The position numbers and the translations under genes were made by a program. A stretch of DNA of 64,000 nucleotides from Seohaeicola_A nanhaiensis (GTDB taxonomy: Bacteria > Pseudomonadota > Alphaproteobacteria > Rhodobacterales > Rhodobacteraceae). Below the pieces are notes generated by a model. It ran no database searches. It worked only from the letters and a program-made list of their open reading frames with translations, and was not told the DNA's origin. The DNA is taken from contig NZ_JBHSGI010000002.1 in the NCBI RefSeq assembly GCF_042654245.1, positions 868,001 through 932,000 of the forward strand, read 5' to 3'. Below are positions 45,290 through 53,573 of the stretch, piece by piece (position 1 is the first letter of the stretch; each line of letters begins with the position of its first letter).

Positions 45290-45350
45290 GCGGCGGATTT
45301 CCACCGCCACACGCAGATTTGCGCGACGGAGAGCGGGCAAAGGTGCATTC

Positions 45351-45367
45351 ATTACTGTGCAGTCAAT
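45351..45367. promoter_or_regulatory. palindrome before the intradiol dioxygenase-like gene
   Basis: ATTACTG-TG-CAGTCAAT is a near-perfect inverted repeat 18 bases before the ATG of the dioxygenase-like gene, in an AT-rich patch. It could be an operator, perhaps for the GbsR/MarR regulator downstream, but its sequence differs from that regulator's own palindrome. Confidence 0.4.
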
Positions 45368-45385
45368 AACACAGGACATCCGAAG

Positions 45386-46153
45386 ATGGCCGACCCTCAG
45401 ACCCCGCCGCGCTCGCGGCGCGAGTTTCTGGCCGCGCTTGCGGCCTCTCCCTTTGTCACCCTGGGTGCGGGGGTGTTTCCCTCGCCGTTGCGCGCCGAGG
45501 CGGCCGCCGCCGGGCTGATCGGCGCGAACGCCTGCATCCTGACGCCCGAATCGACGGCCGGCCCCTATTACATCGACCCGGGGCTGATCCGGCGCGATAT
45601 CACCGAGGATCGGGCCGGCGTGGCGATGCAGCTGCGCCTGCAGGTCGTGACCGCCGACTGCCAACCGGTCGAGGGCGCGCGGGTGGATGTCTGGCATTGC
45701 GACGCGGCGGGGAATTATTCGGGCTTTGCGCGGCAGGGCAGCGACCGGCGGGTCAGCACCAAGGACCGGACCTTCCTGCGCGGAACCCAGTTCACGGAAG
45801 GCGGCGGCGTCGCGGTCTTCGACACCATCTATCCGGGTTGGTATCGCGGGCGGACGACGCATGTGCACTACCGGGTGTTCCTGGAGGAGACCACCGTTCT
45901 GACCGGGCAGATCTTCTTTCCCGATGCGCTGAGCGCCTATCTGTTCCAGTCGGTGCCGCCCTACAACGACCGCACCGCCCAGCGGGATACGGTGAACGCG
46001 AGCGACGGCATCGCCCGGCAGGCAGGCGAGACCGCCTATGCGGCGATCCGTGAACAGCCCGGGTTCTACGACGCCGCGCTGGTGGTCGGGATCGCGCCCG
46101 AGGCCCGGCCGCAGGGCGCGAGGTTTGGCGGGATGCGCCCGCCGGCGGGTTGA
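45386..46153 (+). CDS. Tat-exported intradiol ring-cleavage dioxygenase-like protein
   Basis: A 255-residue protein with a twin-arginine signal (SRREFLAALAASPFVTLGAG, Arg-Arg at about 11-12), so it is exported folded, presumably with its iron. The mature domain matches the catechol/protocatechuate 1,2-dioxygenase-like fold: TPESTAGPYYID with a Tyr ligand, GARVDVWHCDAAGNYSGF, and YPGWYRGRTTHVHYRVF with the Tyr-His-His ligand set. Known intradiol enzymes are cytosolic; the exported group is poorly characterised. It lies 53 bases before a GbsR/MarR regulator on the same strand. Confidence 0.88.
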   Translation: MADPQTPPRSRREFLAALAASPFVTLGAGVFPSPLRAEAAAAGLIGANACILTPESTAGPYYIDPGLIRRDITEDRAGVAMQLRLQVVTADCQPVEGARVDVWHCDAAGNYSGFARQGSDRRVSTKDRTFLRGTQFTEGGGVAVFDTIYPGWYRGRTTHVHYRVFLEETTVLTGQIFFPDALSAYLFQSVPPYNDRTAQRDTVNASDGIARQAGETAYAAIREQPGFYDAALVVGIAPEARPQGARFGGMRPPAG

Positions 46154-46171
46154 CTTTCGGCGTATTTCGGT

Positions 46172-46193
46172 AATTTCTGTGATTACAGAAATT
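46172..46193. promoter_or_regulatory. operator palindrome of the GbsR/MarR regulator
   Basis: AATTTCTGT-GATT-ACAGAAATT, a perfect 9-bp inverted repeat with a 4-base centre, starts 34 bases before the regulator ATG. A TTGACT (46150-46155), overlapping the dioxygenase stop, could be its -35 box, which would put the palindrome on the -10 region. Autoregulation is the natural inference. Confidence 0.75.
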
Positions 46194-46205
46194 TTAGGCG
46201 CGCCA

Positions 46206-46742
46206 ATGAACCTGACCCCCGCCATGACGGCCTTCATCCTGCACTGGGGCGACATGGGATCGCGCTGGGGGGTCAATCGCTCGGTCGCGCAGGTGCACGC
46301 GCTGCTGCATCTCGCGCCCGAGCCGCTGACGGCGGAAGAGATCTGCGAGACGCTGGAGCTGGCCCGGTCGAACGTCTCGACCGCGCTGAAGGAGTTGCAG
46401 GGCTGGAGACTGGTCCGGGTCAGCCGAGAGATTGGCGACCGGCGCGACCGCTTCACCGCGATCCGCGATTTGTTCGATCTGGTAACTGCGGTGGTCGAGG
46501 CGCGGCGCGCGCGGGAATTCCTGCCCACGTTCAATGCCTTGCAGCAGATCGCGCTGGAGGCCGAGGGCGACCGGACCCCGCCCCCGATCCGCGCGCGCAT
46601 CATCGAGACGCTGGACGTGATGCAGCTGTTCGACCGCTGGTATACGGAGGTTTCGGGATTGCCGCGGCCGGTGCAGATGACGGTGCTCAAGCTTGGCGCG
46701 AAGATCGGCAAGCTGGTCGGCAAGAAGAAACGGGCGGAATGA
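46206..46742 (+). CDS. GbsR/MarR-family transcriptional regulator
   Basis: A 178-residue winged-helix repressor of the GbsR type. MTAFILHWGDMGSRWGVNRSVAQ is the family-typical N-terminus (GSRWGVNRSVAQVHALL), followed by the helix-turn-helix LTAEEICETLELARSNVSTA and wing region REIGDRRDRF. The C-terminal half is helical and basic (KLGAKIGKLVGKKKR). GbsR proteins regulate betaine or cell-wall/stress genes in other bacteria; here position suggests control of the exported dioxygenase and of itself. Confidence 0.9.
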   Translation: MNLTPAMTAFILHWGDMGSRWGVNRSVAQVHALLHLAPEPLTAEEICETLELARSNVSTALKELQGWRLVRVSREIGDRRDRFTAIRDLFDLVTAVVEARRAREFLPTFNALQQIALEAEGDRTPPPIRARIIETLDVMQLFDRWYTEVSGLPRPVQMTVLKLGAKIGKLVGKKKRAE

Positions 46743-46747
46743 GACAG

Positions 46748-46785
46748 ATTTCTCTGGTTTCAGAAATTTCGGAAACCAGAGAAAT
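46748..46785. terminator. hairpin built from the intergenic repeat, between convergent genes
   Basis: ATTTCTCTGGTTTC (46748-46761) and GAAACCAGAGAAAT (46772-46785) form a perfect 14-bp stem with a 10-nt loop. Both arms are cores of the dispersed 20-mer in opposite orientations. It lies in the 54-base gap between the convergent regulator and gshA genes and probably acts as a two-way terminator. Confidence 0.7.
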
Positions 46786-46796
46786 CCGGTGCTGGC

Positions 46797-48167
46797 TCAG
46801 TAGCTGTATTCGGGATAGATCCGGCTGAGATCGCCGTTCCAGTCGCCGTTATAGTGGTCGAGCAGCTCGTCCGCCGGGACCTTGCCGGTCTCGACGCTTT
46901 CCTTCAGCGCGTTGAGGAAATGCGTCTCGTCCGGCACGAGCCCGCCCGCGCCCGGCCTGGCGCGTGCCTTCAGGCCTGCCTCGGAGATCGCCACCGCCTC
47001 GCGCGCGATGTCGTGCAGCGAGATGCCGTCGACCACGCCAGCCAGTGCCTGCTCTCCCGCGACGACGCGCATCCCTTCGCGCGTCTCGGCGCTCCAGCCC
47101 TTGACCAGATCCCAGGCCGCATCCAGCGAGGACTGGTCGTACATCAGCCCGACCCAGAAGGCCGGCAGCGCACAGAGCCGCCGCCAGGGGCCGCCATCGG
47201 CGCCGCGCATCTCGATGAACTTCTTCAGCCGCGCCTCGGGGAAGACGGTCGTCAGGTGGTCGGCCCAGTCGGACAGCGTCGGCGTCTCGCCCGGAAGCGC
47301 AGGCAGCTGGCCCTTGAGGAAGTCGCGGAACGACTGGCCCAGCGCGTTGATGTATTTGCCGTCGCGATAGACGAAATACATCGGCACATCGAGCACGTAT
47401 TCGACCCAACGCTCGAACCCAAAATCCTGATCGAAGACGAAGGGGATCATCCCCGTCCGCGCCGGATCGAGATGCCGCCAGACCCAGGCGCGGTAGGACC
47501 GCACGCCGTTCGGCTTGCCCTCGAAGAAGGGCGAATTGGCGAAGAGGGCATTGGCGATGGGTTGCAGCGCGATGGCGACGCGCATCTTCTGCACCATGTC
47601 CGCCTCGGTGGCGAAATCGAGGTTCACCTGCACGGTGCAGGTGCGCCGCATCATCGTGGTGCCCGCGGTGCCAACGGTCTGCATGTAGCCGTCCATCAGC
47701 TTGTAGCGGCCCTTGGGCATCAGCGGCATCTGGTCATGCGTCCAGACCGGCGCGGCGCCCAAGCCGATGAAGCCGACACCGACCTTGTCGGCGATGTCCT
47801 TCACCTCGGCCAGGTGTTCGTTCACCTCGTCGCAGGTCTGGTGGATCGTCTCGACCGGCGCGCCCGACAGTTCGAGCTGGCCGCCCGGTTCCAGGCTCAC
47901 GTTGGCGCCGTTCTTGGTGAGGCCGATCAGGTTGCCGCCTTCTTCGAGCGGGGCCCAGCCGTGCTTGTCGCGCAGGCCTTCGAGGACGGCACGGACCGAG
48001 CGTTCGCCCTCGTAGGGAATCGGCAGCAGGCTGTCCTTGCAATAGCCGAACTTCTCGTGCTCGGTGCCGATGCGCCACTGGTCCTTCGGCTTGCAGCCGG
48101 ATGCCAGGTATTCGGCCAGTTGCTCGTGCCGTTCGATCGGCCCGCCGCCGGACTGGGGGATGGACAT
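46797..48167 (-). CDS. gshA: glutamate-cysteine ligase, plant/alphaproteobacterial type
   Basis: GshA makes gamma-glutamylcysteine, the first and limiting step of glutathione synthesis. The 456-residue protein opens with WRIGTEHEKFGYC, containing the catalytic Glu residues of the carboxylate-amine ligase fold, and has LELSGAPVETIHQTCDEVNE, TCTVQVNLDFATEADM and MRGADGGPWRRLCALPAFW, as in the plant-like class common in Alphaproteobacteria. The start at 48167 has AAGGAA upstream. Three same-strand genes precede it (rsmE and two unknowns). Confidence 0.95.
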   Translation of the reverse strand: MSIPQSGGGPIERHEQLAEYLASGCKPKDQWRIGTEHEKFGYCKDSLLPIPYEGERSVRAVLEGLRDKHGWAPLEEGGNLIGLTKNGANVSLEPGGQLELSGAPVETIHQTCDEVNEHLAEVKDIADKVGVGFIGLGAAPVWTHDQMPLMPKGRYKLMDGYMQTVGTAGTTMMRRTCTVQVNLDFATEADMVQKMRVAIALQPIANALFANSPFFEGKPNGVRSYRAWVWRHLDPARTGMIPFVFDQDFGFERWVEYVLDVPMYFVYRDGKYINALGQSFRDFLKGQLPALPGETPTLSDWADHLTTVFPEARLKKFIEMRGADGGPWRRLCALPAFWVGLMYDQSSLDAAWDLVKGWSAETREGMRVVAGEQALAGVVDGISLHDIAREAVAISEAGLKARARPGAGGLVPDETHFLNALKESVETGKVPADELLDHYNGDWNGDLSRIYPEYSY

Positions 48168-48279
48168 GGAATGGTTCCTTGGATCGTGTTCCGGCCAGAG
48201 GTGAAGCGGAAGGCCGGGCCTGTCAACCCGCCAGAACGCCAGAGCGACCTGTGCATTTCTGAGGGATGCCTGCGGTTTT

Positions 48280-48807
48280 CTAATTAAGCCGCAGATGCGG
48301 CGGCCGCGTCGGGGCCTTTTCCCAGATCACCACCGGATGCACCGCGCCGCCGCGCAGCTGCGCGAGCATGTGTTCGGTGCGCATTCCGGGCAGGGTGGCG
48401 AAGATGTCGAACAGCCCCTCGGCGCCCTGTGCGGTGACCGGAATCGCCAGCGGCGGCATCCCCGGCTGACTCAGCACCCAATGCGCCGGATGCTGGGTCG
48501 GGTCGAGCGTCAGCCGCTCCATCTCGCGCGCCGCGACCACGCCGCCGGTGAGCGGGCCGAAGTAGGAGATCTGCCCTTCGTCCACGCTGACGACGCCTGG
48601 CCCCTCGCCTTCGAGCCGGAACCGCGCCCGCTGCGCCCCGACAACGCCCATGGCAAAGCCGCCCACGACCAGCACCCAGCCGATCCAGCCGAGCAGCCCG
48701 CCCGGCCCCGCCGCCCAGCTGAGCCCCAGCAGCGCCACCGCCGCCCCCGCGATCACCTCGCGCCAGCGCCAGAGGGTGGTGCGCACTTCGGGGCGGATGA
48801 AGGTCAT
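48280..48807 (-). CDS. two-TM membrane protein of unknown function
   Basis: A 175-residue protein. After a short basic N-terminus (TFIRPEVRTTLWRWREV) two hydrophobic segments follow (about residues 18-36 and 39-58), then a soluble domain (MERLTLDPTQHPAHWVL; AEGLFDIFATLPGMRTEHML). This outline is common for small PH-like or DUF membrane proteins, but I cannot name the family. The start overlaps the upstream gene's stop (ATGA), and GGAGCC precedes it. Confidence 0.75.
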   Translation of the reverse strand: MTFIRPEVRTTLWRWREVIAGAAVALLGLSWAAGPGGLLGWIGWVLVVGGFAMGVVGAQRARFRLEGEGPGVVSVDEGQISYFGPLTGGVVAAREMERLTLDPTQHPAHWVLSQPGMPPLAIPVTAQGAEGLFDIFATLPGMRTEHMLAQLRGGAVHPVVIWEKAPTRPPHLRLN

Positions 48808-49442
48808 TGCCACAGGCTCCTTGCAACGCCCTGATAGGGTGCCGGTATCGGCTCGAATTTCATGCGCGAAAAGTCCTGCAACAGCTGGTCCCCGTCCGGG
48901 GTCTTCCTGAACAGCCGCGCCTCCCGGCAAGAATAGCGGCCCGCAAGGTCGTCCGGCTGGCCGCGCCGGGCACGTTCTTTGCTCTGCACCGCCGCCCGAT
49001 GGCCGGCAGACAGGGGTTCCCCGACACTGTTCATATAGACCCCCGGTGGCGCCAGTTGCAGACCGCTGAAGGAAAAGGCTGCCGGATCGGCGTTCACCTT
49101 CAAGGCAAGAGTGGCGTCATCCACGAAGAACCCACCCAGGTCCCAGGTCAGCAGGCCAGTAACATGGGCGATGGCCGTAAAGAATGGAGGGTGACTGACG
49201 GCAAGGAAGGCCCAGCCTCCGTTCATCCCGGCATAGAGGAAGCGGCTGCCATCGGGCGACAGCGCACAATCCTGCGGATAGATGGTCTTCTTGATCCACT
49301 GGCCCAGCGTATAGCTGTCGCTCCGCAGATCCCATCCGATCAGGCGATGGAGCTTGTTTGAGGCCCGGTACAGGATGACAGCCTTTTCCCGGTCCCTGGA
49401 AAAGAACAGGTTCAGCTCCCGACGCGGCGCCTGCGCCCTCAT
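48804..49442 (-). CDS. hypothetical protein between rsmE and gshA
   Basis: A 212-residue soluble protein without a clear signal peptide. It contains VILYRASNKLHRLIGWDLRS and YPQDCALSPDGSRFLYAG, which read like blades of a beta-propeller (the SPDG turn), but only one or two such repeats are visible. The start overlaps the rsmE stop (ATGA) and its stop overlaps the next start (ATGA), so it is a firm operon member. Base usage looks less biased than its neighbours. Function unknown. Confidence 0.7.
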   Translation of the reverse strand: MRAQAPRRELNLFFSRDREKAVILYRASNKLHRLIGWDLRSDSYTLGQWIKKTIYPQDCALSPDGSRFLYAGMNGGWAFLAVSHPPFFTAIAHVTGLLTWDLGGFFVDDATLALKVNADPAAFSFSGLQLAPPGVYMNSVGEPLSAGHRAAVQSKERARRGQPDDLAGRYSCREARLFRKTPDGDQLLQDFSRMKFEPIPAPYQGVARSLWQ

Positions 49443-50161
49443 CGCCAATCCCCCAGGCGGGCCTGCCAGAGGACCAGTGCGGCGACCGCCGCCGTGTCGG
49501 CGCGCAGGATGCGGGGGCCGAGGCTGAGGGTGCGGGCGAAGGGGAGGCGCGCCAGGCGGGCGCGTTCGGTGTCGGAGAAGCCGCCCTCGGGGCCGATCAG
49601 CACCGCCGCCGGTCCCGGGGCGAGGCCATCGAGGCCGGCGGGCGTGCCGGCCGCGCCCTCGTCGCAGAAGATAAGCGCGCGGTCCGCGGGCCAGTCGGCG
49701 AGCAGGCGCTCGAGGCGCGCGGCCTCGGCGACCTCGGGCAGATGGGTCGCGCCGCATTGCTCGGCGGCTTCGACCGCATGGGCCTGCAGGCGGTCCTGGC
49801 GGACGCGTTCGGAATTGGTGAATTCGGTCATCACCGGCTGGATGCGGGCGACGCCGAGTTCGACCGCCTTTTCCACGATGAAATCGGTGCGCGCCTTCTT
49901 GATCGGCGCGAACAGCAGCCAGAGGTCGGGCGGATCGGCCTGGGGACGGGTCTGTTCGGCGATGGTCAGCGTGCCGCCGCGCTTGCCGGCCTCGGCGACC
50001 GTGGCCAGCCATTCGCCCTGGCGGCCGTTGAAGGCCAGAACGCTGTCGCCGACCCCCAGCCGCATCACCCCGAAGAGGTAATGCGTCTGGTCCCGGGACA
50101 AATCGACCGATTGCCCCTGCGCCAGATCGTGCTCTACATACAGTCTGATCTTCGCAGCCAT
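49439..50161 (-). CDS. rsmE: 16S rRNA (uracil-1498-N3)-methyltransferase
   Basis: RsmE methylates U1498 of 16S rRNA in the assembled small subunit using SAM. The 240-residue protein has the N-terminal PUA-like barrel (KIRLYVEHDLAQGQSVDL, HYLFGVMRLGVGDSV) and the C-terminal SPOUT knot with LIGPEGGFSDTE and LGPRILRADTAAVAAL. The start at 50161 is only 12 bases from the divergent ubiA start, so its promoter must lie within ubiA; a TTG at 50179 is possible. It heads the gshA operon. Confidence 0.94.
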   Translation of the reverse strand: MAAKIRLYVEHDLAQGQSVDLSRDQTHYLFGVMRLGVGDSVLAFNGRQGEWLATVAEAGKRGGTLTIAEQTRPQADPPDLWLLFAPIKKARTDFIVEKAVELGVARIQPVMTEFTNSERVRQDRLQAHAVEAAEQCGATHLPEVAEAARLERLLADWPADRALIFCDEGAAGTPAGLDGLAPGPAAVLIGPEGGFSDTERARLARLPFARTLSLGPRILRADTAAVAALVLWQARLGDWR

Positions 50162-50173
50162 GGACAGGGATAT

Positions 50174-51136
50174 ATGCAAGCCAACGCCCCGACGCCAGAT
50201 ACGCAGGTTGCCGACGCCGAACCGGGCAACTGGGTCGACCGCTGGGCCCCCGCCGCCGCGCGGCCGTATCTGCGGCTGTCACGGCTCGACCGGCCCAGCC
50301 CGGCCCTGTTGCTGCTGTTCCCCTGCTGGTGGGGGCTGGCGCTGGCGATGCTGGCCGGACAGGACGCGCGCTGGGAGGATCTGTGGATCTTCGCCGGCTG
50401 CGGGTTCGGCGCCTTCCTGATGCGCGGAGCGGGCTGCACCTGGAACGACATCACCGACCGGCATATCGACGGCAAGGTCGCGCGCACCCGGTCGCGGCCG
50501 ATTCCCTCGGGCGCGGTCAGCGTGCGGCAGGCGCTGGTCTGGATGGCGCTGCAGGCGCTGATCGCCTTTGCCATCCTGCTGACCTTCCACCGCGCCGCCA
50601 TCGCCCTGGGCGTGCTCTCGCTGTTTCTCGTCACCATCTATCCCTTCGCCAAGCGCTTCACCTGGTGGCCGCAGGTCTTCCTCGGCCTCGCCTTCAACTG
50701 GGGCGCGCTGCTGGCCTGGGCGGCACATGCGGGTGCGCTGCACTGGCCGCCGGTGGTGCTGTATCTCTCGGGGATCAGTTGGACGCTGTTCTACGACACG
50801 ATCTACGCCCATCAGGACGCCGAGGACGACGCGCTGATCGGCGTGAAGTCCACCGCGCGGCTCTTCGGCGCCGAAACGGTGCGCTGGCTGAAGTATTTCC
50901 TGGCCCTGACCGTCGCGCTGATGGGGCTGTCGATCATCCTCGCGCTGATGCCGAAGGCCTCGGTCCTGGCGCTGGCGCTGGCGTTGGTCGGCCCCTGGGC
51001 GATGGGCTGGCACATGGCCTGGCAGCTGCGCGGCTTCGATCACACGGATGGGGCGAAGATGCTGCAGCTGTTTCGCGCCAACCGCGATACCGGCCTTATT
51101 CCGCTCATCTTCCTCGGGCTTGCGCTGTTCGTGTGA
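50174..51136 (+). CDS. ubiA: 4-hydroxybenzoate octaprenyltransferase
   Basis: UbiA attaches the polyprenyl tail to 4-hydroxybenzoate in ubiquinone synthesis, in the inner membrane. The 320-residue protein has about eight membrane segments and both Asp-rich motifs: NDITDRHIDGKVARTRSRPI near residue 95 and YDTIYAHQDAEDD near residue 210, which bind prenyl diphosphate through Mg2+. The start at 50174 has AGGG just upstream; longer open versions on this strand overlap rsmE and lack homologous content. Confidence 0.95.
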   Translation: MQANAPTPDTQVADAEPGNWVDRWAPAAARPYLRLSRLDRPSPALLLLFPCWWGLALAMLAGQDARWEDLWIFAGCGFGAFLMRGAGCTWNDITDRHIDGKVARTRSRPIPSGAVSVRQALVWMALQALIAFAILLTFHRAAIALGVLSLFLVTIYPFAKRFTWWPQVFLGLAFNWGALLAWAAHAGALHWPPVVLYLSGISWTLFYDTIYAHQDAEDDALIGVKSTARLFGAETVRWLKYFLALTVALMGLSIILALMPKASVLALALALVGPWAMGWHMAWQLRGFDHTDGAKMLQLFRANRDTGLIPLIFLGLALFV

Positions 51137-51201
51137 TTGAACCCCATGGCCCGCGCCGCTAAGACGGCGGGGCAGTTTTCCGGGAAGTTAGGATCCGGCC
51201 G

Positions 51202-53157
51202 ATGCGTTTTCCCACCGTTCTTGTCGTCGCTGCGGCCTTCGTCATCGCGGGCGCGCTCAGCCTCTTTGCCGCGGGGTTCATGGCCACCGCTGTCGAGGAA
51301 AAGACCGAGATCGCGGTGCGTCAGGCGCTGGACAGCGCGCATCAGGACTGGGCCGAGGTCGAATCGGACGGGTTGCAAGTGATCCTGACGGGCACCGCGC
51401 CGGACGAGGCCCACCGCTTCGACGCGCTGAGCACCGTGGGCCGGGTCGTCGATACCGCGCGCATCATCAACGCCACCGAGGTCGCGCCGTCCCGGGCCAT
51501 TGCGCCGCCGCGCTTTTCGGTCGAGATCCTGCGCAACCATGCCGGCATCTCGATTGCCGGGCTGGTGCCGAAGAAGACCGACCGCGCGGCGCTGATCGCG
51601 GCGCTGGGCCGCGCCGCGGGTGGCGCGCCGGTCAGCGACCTGATGCAGTCGGCCGATCACCCCGAGCCGCCCGGCTGGTCCGATGCGCTGGGCTTTACCA
51701 TCACGGCGCTGGCAAAGCTGCCGCGCAGCAAGGTTTCGGTCGATGCCGGGCGGGTCAGCATCACCGCGATTGCCGAAAGTGCCGAGGCGCGACGCAAGCT
51801 GGAGGCCGAGCTGCGCAAGGCGACGCCGCCCGGGCTGCGCGTCTCGCTGAAGATTTCGGCGCCGCGCCCGGTCATCACGCCGTTCACGCTGCGCTATATC
51901 CTCGACGAATCAGGCGGGCGCTTCGACGCCTGCTCGGCCGATACCGAGGACGCGCGGGAACGCATCCTGGCCGCCGCCCAAGCAGCCGGGCTGCAGCGCA
52001 CCGGGTCGTGCAAGCTGGGCCTGGGCGTGCCTTCGCCGAGCTGGTCGGAAGCGGCGGCGCTGGCGATCCACGCAGTGGCCGCGCTGGGACAGGGCAGCGT
52101 CACCTTCTCGGACGCCGACATCACGCTGGCCGCCGTCGAAGGCACCGACCCCGCGCTGTTCGACAAGGTGGTGGGCGAGCTGGAGAACGCCCTGCCCGCC
52201 GTCTTCGCGCTGCACGCCGTGCTGCCGCCGCCGCCGGGCAAGGCCGAATCCGGCCCGCCCGAGTTCACCGTCACCCGCAGCCCCGAGGGGCTGGTGCAGC
52301 TGCGCGGCCGCGTCGGCGACGAGACGCTGCGGCGGATGGCCGACGCCTATGCCAAGGCGCGCTTTGGCAGCCAGTCGGTCTATACCGCCGCGCGCGTGGC
52401 CGAGAACCTGCCGGCGGACTGGCCGGTGCGGGTGCTCTCGGCGCTGGAGGCGCTGTCGCATCTGACCCATGGCGCGGTGGTCGTGTCGCCCGACTCGCTG
52501 GATGTGCGCGGCACCGCCAACCGGGAGGAAGCGAGCGCCGAGATTGCGGCGCTTCTGTCGGAGAAGCTGGGGGAAGGCGAGACCTTCACGCTGGACATCG
52601 CCTATCAGGCGCCCCCGGCGGTGGAGGAGGATTCGGCCCCGACCCCCGAGATGTGCGAGACCGCGCTGGCGGATATCCAGGCGACCTCGGGCAAGATCAG
52701 TTTCGAGCCGGGCTCGGCGACCATCGCCGCGGATTCGCTGGACACCATGGAGGCGATTGCCGAGCTGCTGGGCAATTGCGGCGATCTCAAGCTGGAGATC
52801 CAGGGGCATACGGACAGCCAGGGCCGCGACGAGATGAACCAGAAGCTGAGCCAGGAGAGGGCCCAGTCGGTGCTGAACGAGCTGCGCGCGCGGCGCATCC
52901 TGACATCGAGCTATACCGCCATCGGTTATGGCGAGACCCGGCCCATCGCCGACAACAAGACCGAGGAAGGCCGCGAGACCAACCGCCGGATCGAATTCCG
53001 CCTGATCCGCCCCGAACCGGTAAAAGAGGCCCCGACGACGCTGGAAACGGTTGCACAGGAGGCCCCGGTCGGCGATGCAGGGGACGAGGGTGCGGAGCCG
53101 GCCGATCAGGAAGCCTCCCCGCCCGCAGAAACGGGCGGCGAAGGGAGCGGGGATTGA
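51202..53157 (+). CDS. OmpA-family envelope protein with BON-like repeats
   Basis: A 651-residue envelope protein. The N-terminal hydrophobic segment (TVLVVAAAFVIAGALSLFAAGFMA) is an anchor or signal. Several BON-like segments follow (EVESDGLQVILTGTAPDE; FSVEILRNHAGISIAGLVP; GLVQLRGRVGDETL), then a C-terminal OmpA domain (ISFEPGSATIAADS at about 500, IQGHTDSQGRDEMNQKLSQE at about 533, GETRPIADN, TNRRIEF) that binds peptidoglycan. The tail is Glu/Ala-rich. It resembles the alphaproteobacterial OmpA/BON proteins that hold the outer membrane to the wall. The next gene starts within its stop (TTGA). Confidence 0.88.
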   Translation: MRFPTVLVVAAAFVIAGALSLFAAGFMATAVEEKTEIAVRQALDSAHQDWAEVESDGLQVILTGTAPDEAHRFDALSTVGRVVDTARIINATEVAPSRAIAPPRFSVEILRNHAGISIAGLVPKKTDRAALIAALGRAAGGAPVSDLMQSADHPEPPGWSDALGFTITALAKLPRSKVSVDAGRVSITAIAESAEARRKLEAELRKATPPGLRVSLKISAPRPVITPFTLRYILDESGGRFDACSADTEDARERILAAAQAAGLQRTGSCKLGLGVPSPSWSEAAALAIHAVAALGQGSVTFSDADITLAAVEGTDPALFDKVVGELENALPAVFALHAVLPPPPGKAESGPPEFTVTRSPEGLVQLRGRVGDETLRRMADAYAKARFGSQSVYTAARVAENLPADWPVRVLSALEALSHLTHGAVVVSPDSLDVRGTANREEASAEIAALLSEKLGEGETFTLDIAYQAPPAVEEDSAPTPEMCETALADIQATSGKISFEPGSATIAADSLDTMEAIAELLGNCGDLKLEIQGHTDSQGRDEMNQKLSQERAQSVLNELRARRILTSSYTAIGYGETRPIADNKTEEGRETNRRIEFRLIRPEPVKEAPTTLETVAQEAPVGDAGDEGAEPADQEASPPAETGGEGSGD

Positions 53158-53477
53158 ACCGGGCACAATTCATCATCGCAACGGCGATCATTCTGTTCGC
53201 GGCCTTCTGCGTGGGCTGGTTCGCCAACTGGCTGGTGCATCGCTTTACCCGTGTCAGCGCCTCGGACGTGAACGAGCTGGACCGGATGAGTCGGGAACTG
53301 CACGAGGCGGAGGAGACTCGCGATCAGGCGATCGTCTGGCTGCAGGCGCGGGAGGCGGAACTGTCGAACCAGCTGGCCCAGACCGAGGCCGAACTGCGCG
53401 CCGCCATGGAAGGCCTGCGCGACGCCCGCGCCGAGGCCGAGGATCTGCGCACCATCCTGGAACGCGCGCGGGGCTGA
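53154..53477 (+). CDS. small membrane-anchored coiled-coil protein
   Basis: A 107-residue protein starting with TTG inside the OmpA gene's stop (TTGA) with AGGGAG just upstream. One N-terminal membrane segment (IIATAIILFAAFCVGWFANWLV) is followed by a long, heptad-rich helix (about residues 40-107, LDRMSRELHEAEETRDQAI, QLAQTEAELRAAMEGL) with few Pro/Gly. It is a likely coiled-coil partner of the OmpA/BON protein, on the periplasmic or cytoplasmic side. No family recognised. Confidence 0.78.
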   Translation: MNRAQFIIATAIILFAAFCVGWFANWLVHRFTRVSASDVNELDRMSRELHEAEETRDQAIVWLQAREAELSNQLAQTEAELRAAMEGLRDARAEAEDLRTILERARG

Positions 53478-53532
53478 CTGGCCGGGCCCTGGGGGCGCTG
53501 CCCCCGCCGCGCCTGCGGCGCGACTCCCCGGA

Positions 53533-53552
53533 GTATTTGGAAAGAGAAGAAG
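53533..53552 (+). repeat. variant copy of the dispersed intergenic repeat
   Basis: GTATTTGGAAAGAGAAGAAG lies after G/C runs and a CGCGCCTGCGGCGCG hairpin (53507-53521 region), the same layout as the copy at 8405. It lacks the ACC of the consensus. It sits in the convergent gap before moaE. Confidence 0.7.
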
Positions 53553-53573
53553 CCAGGAGCGCCTGGCGAGGCG

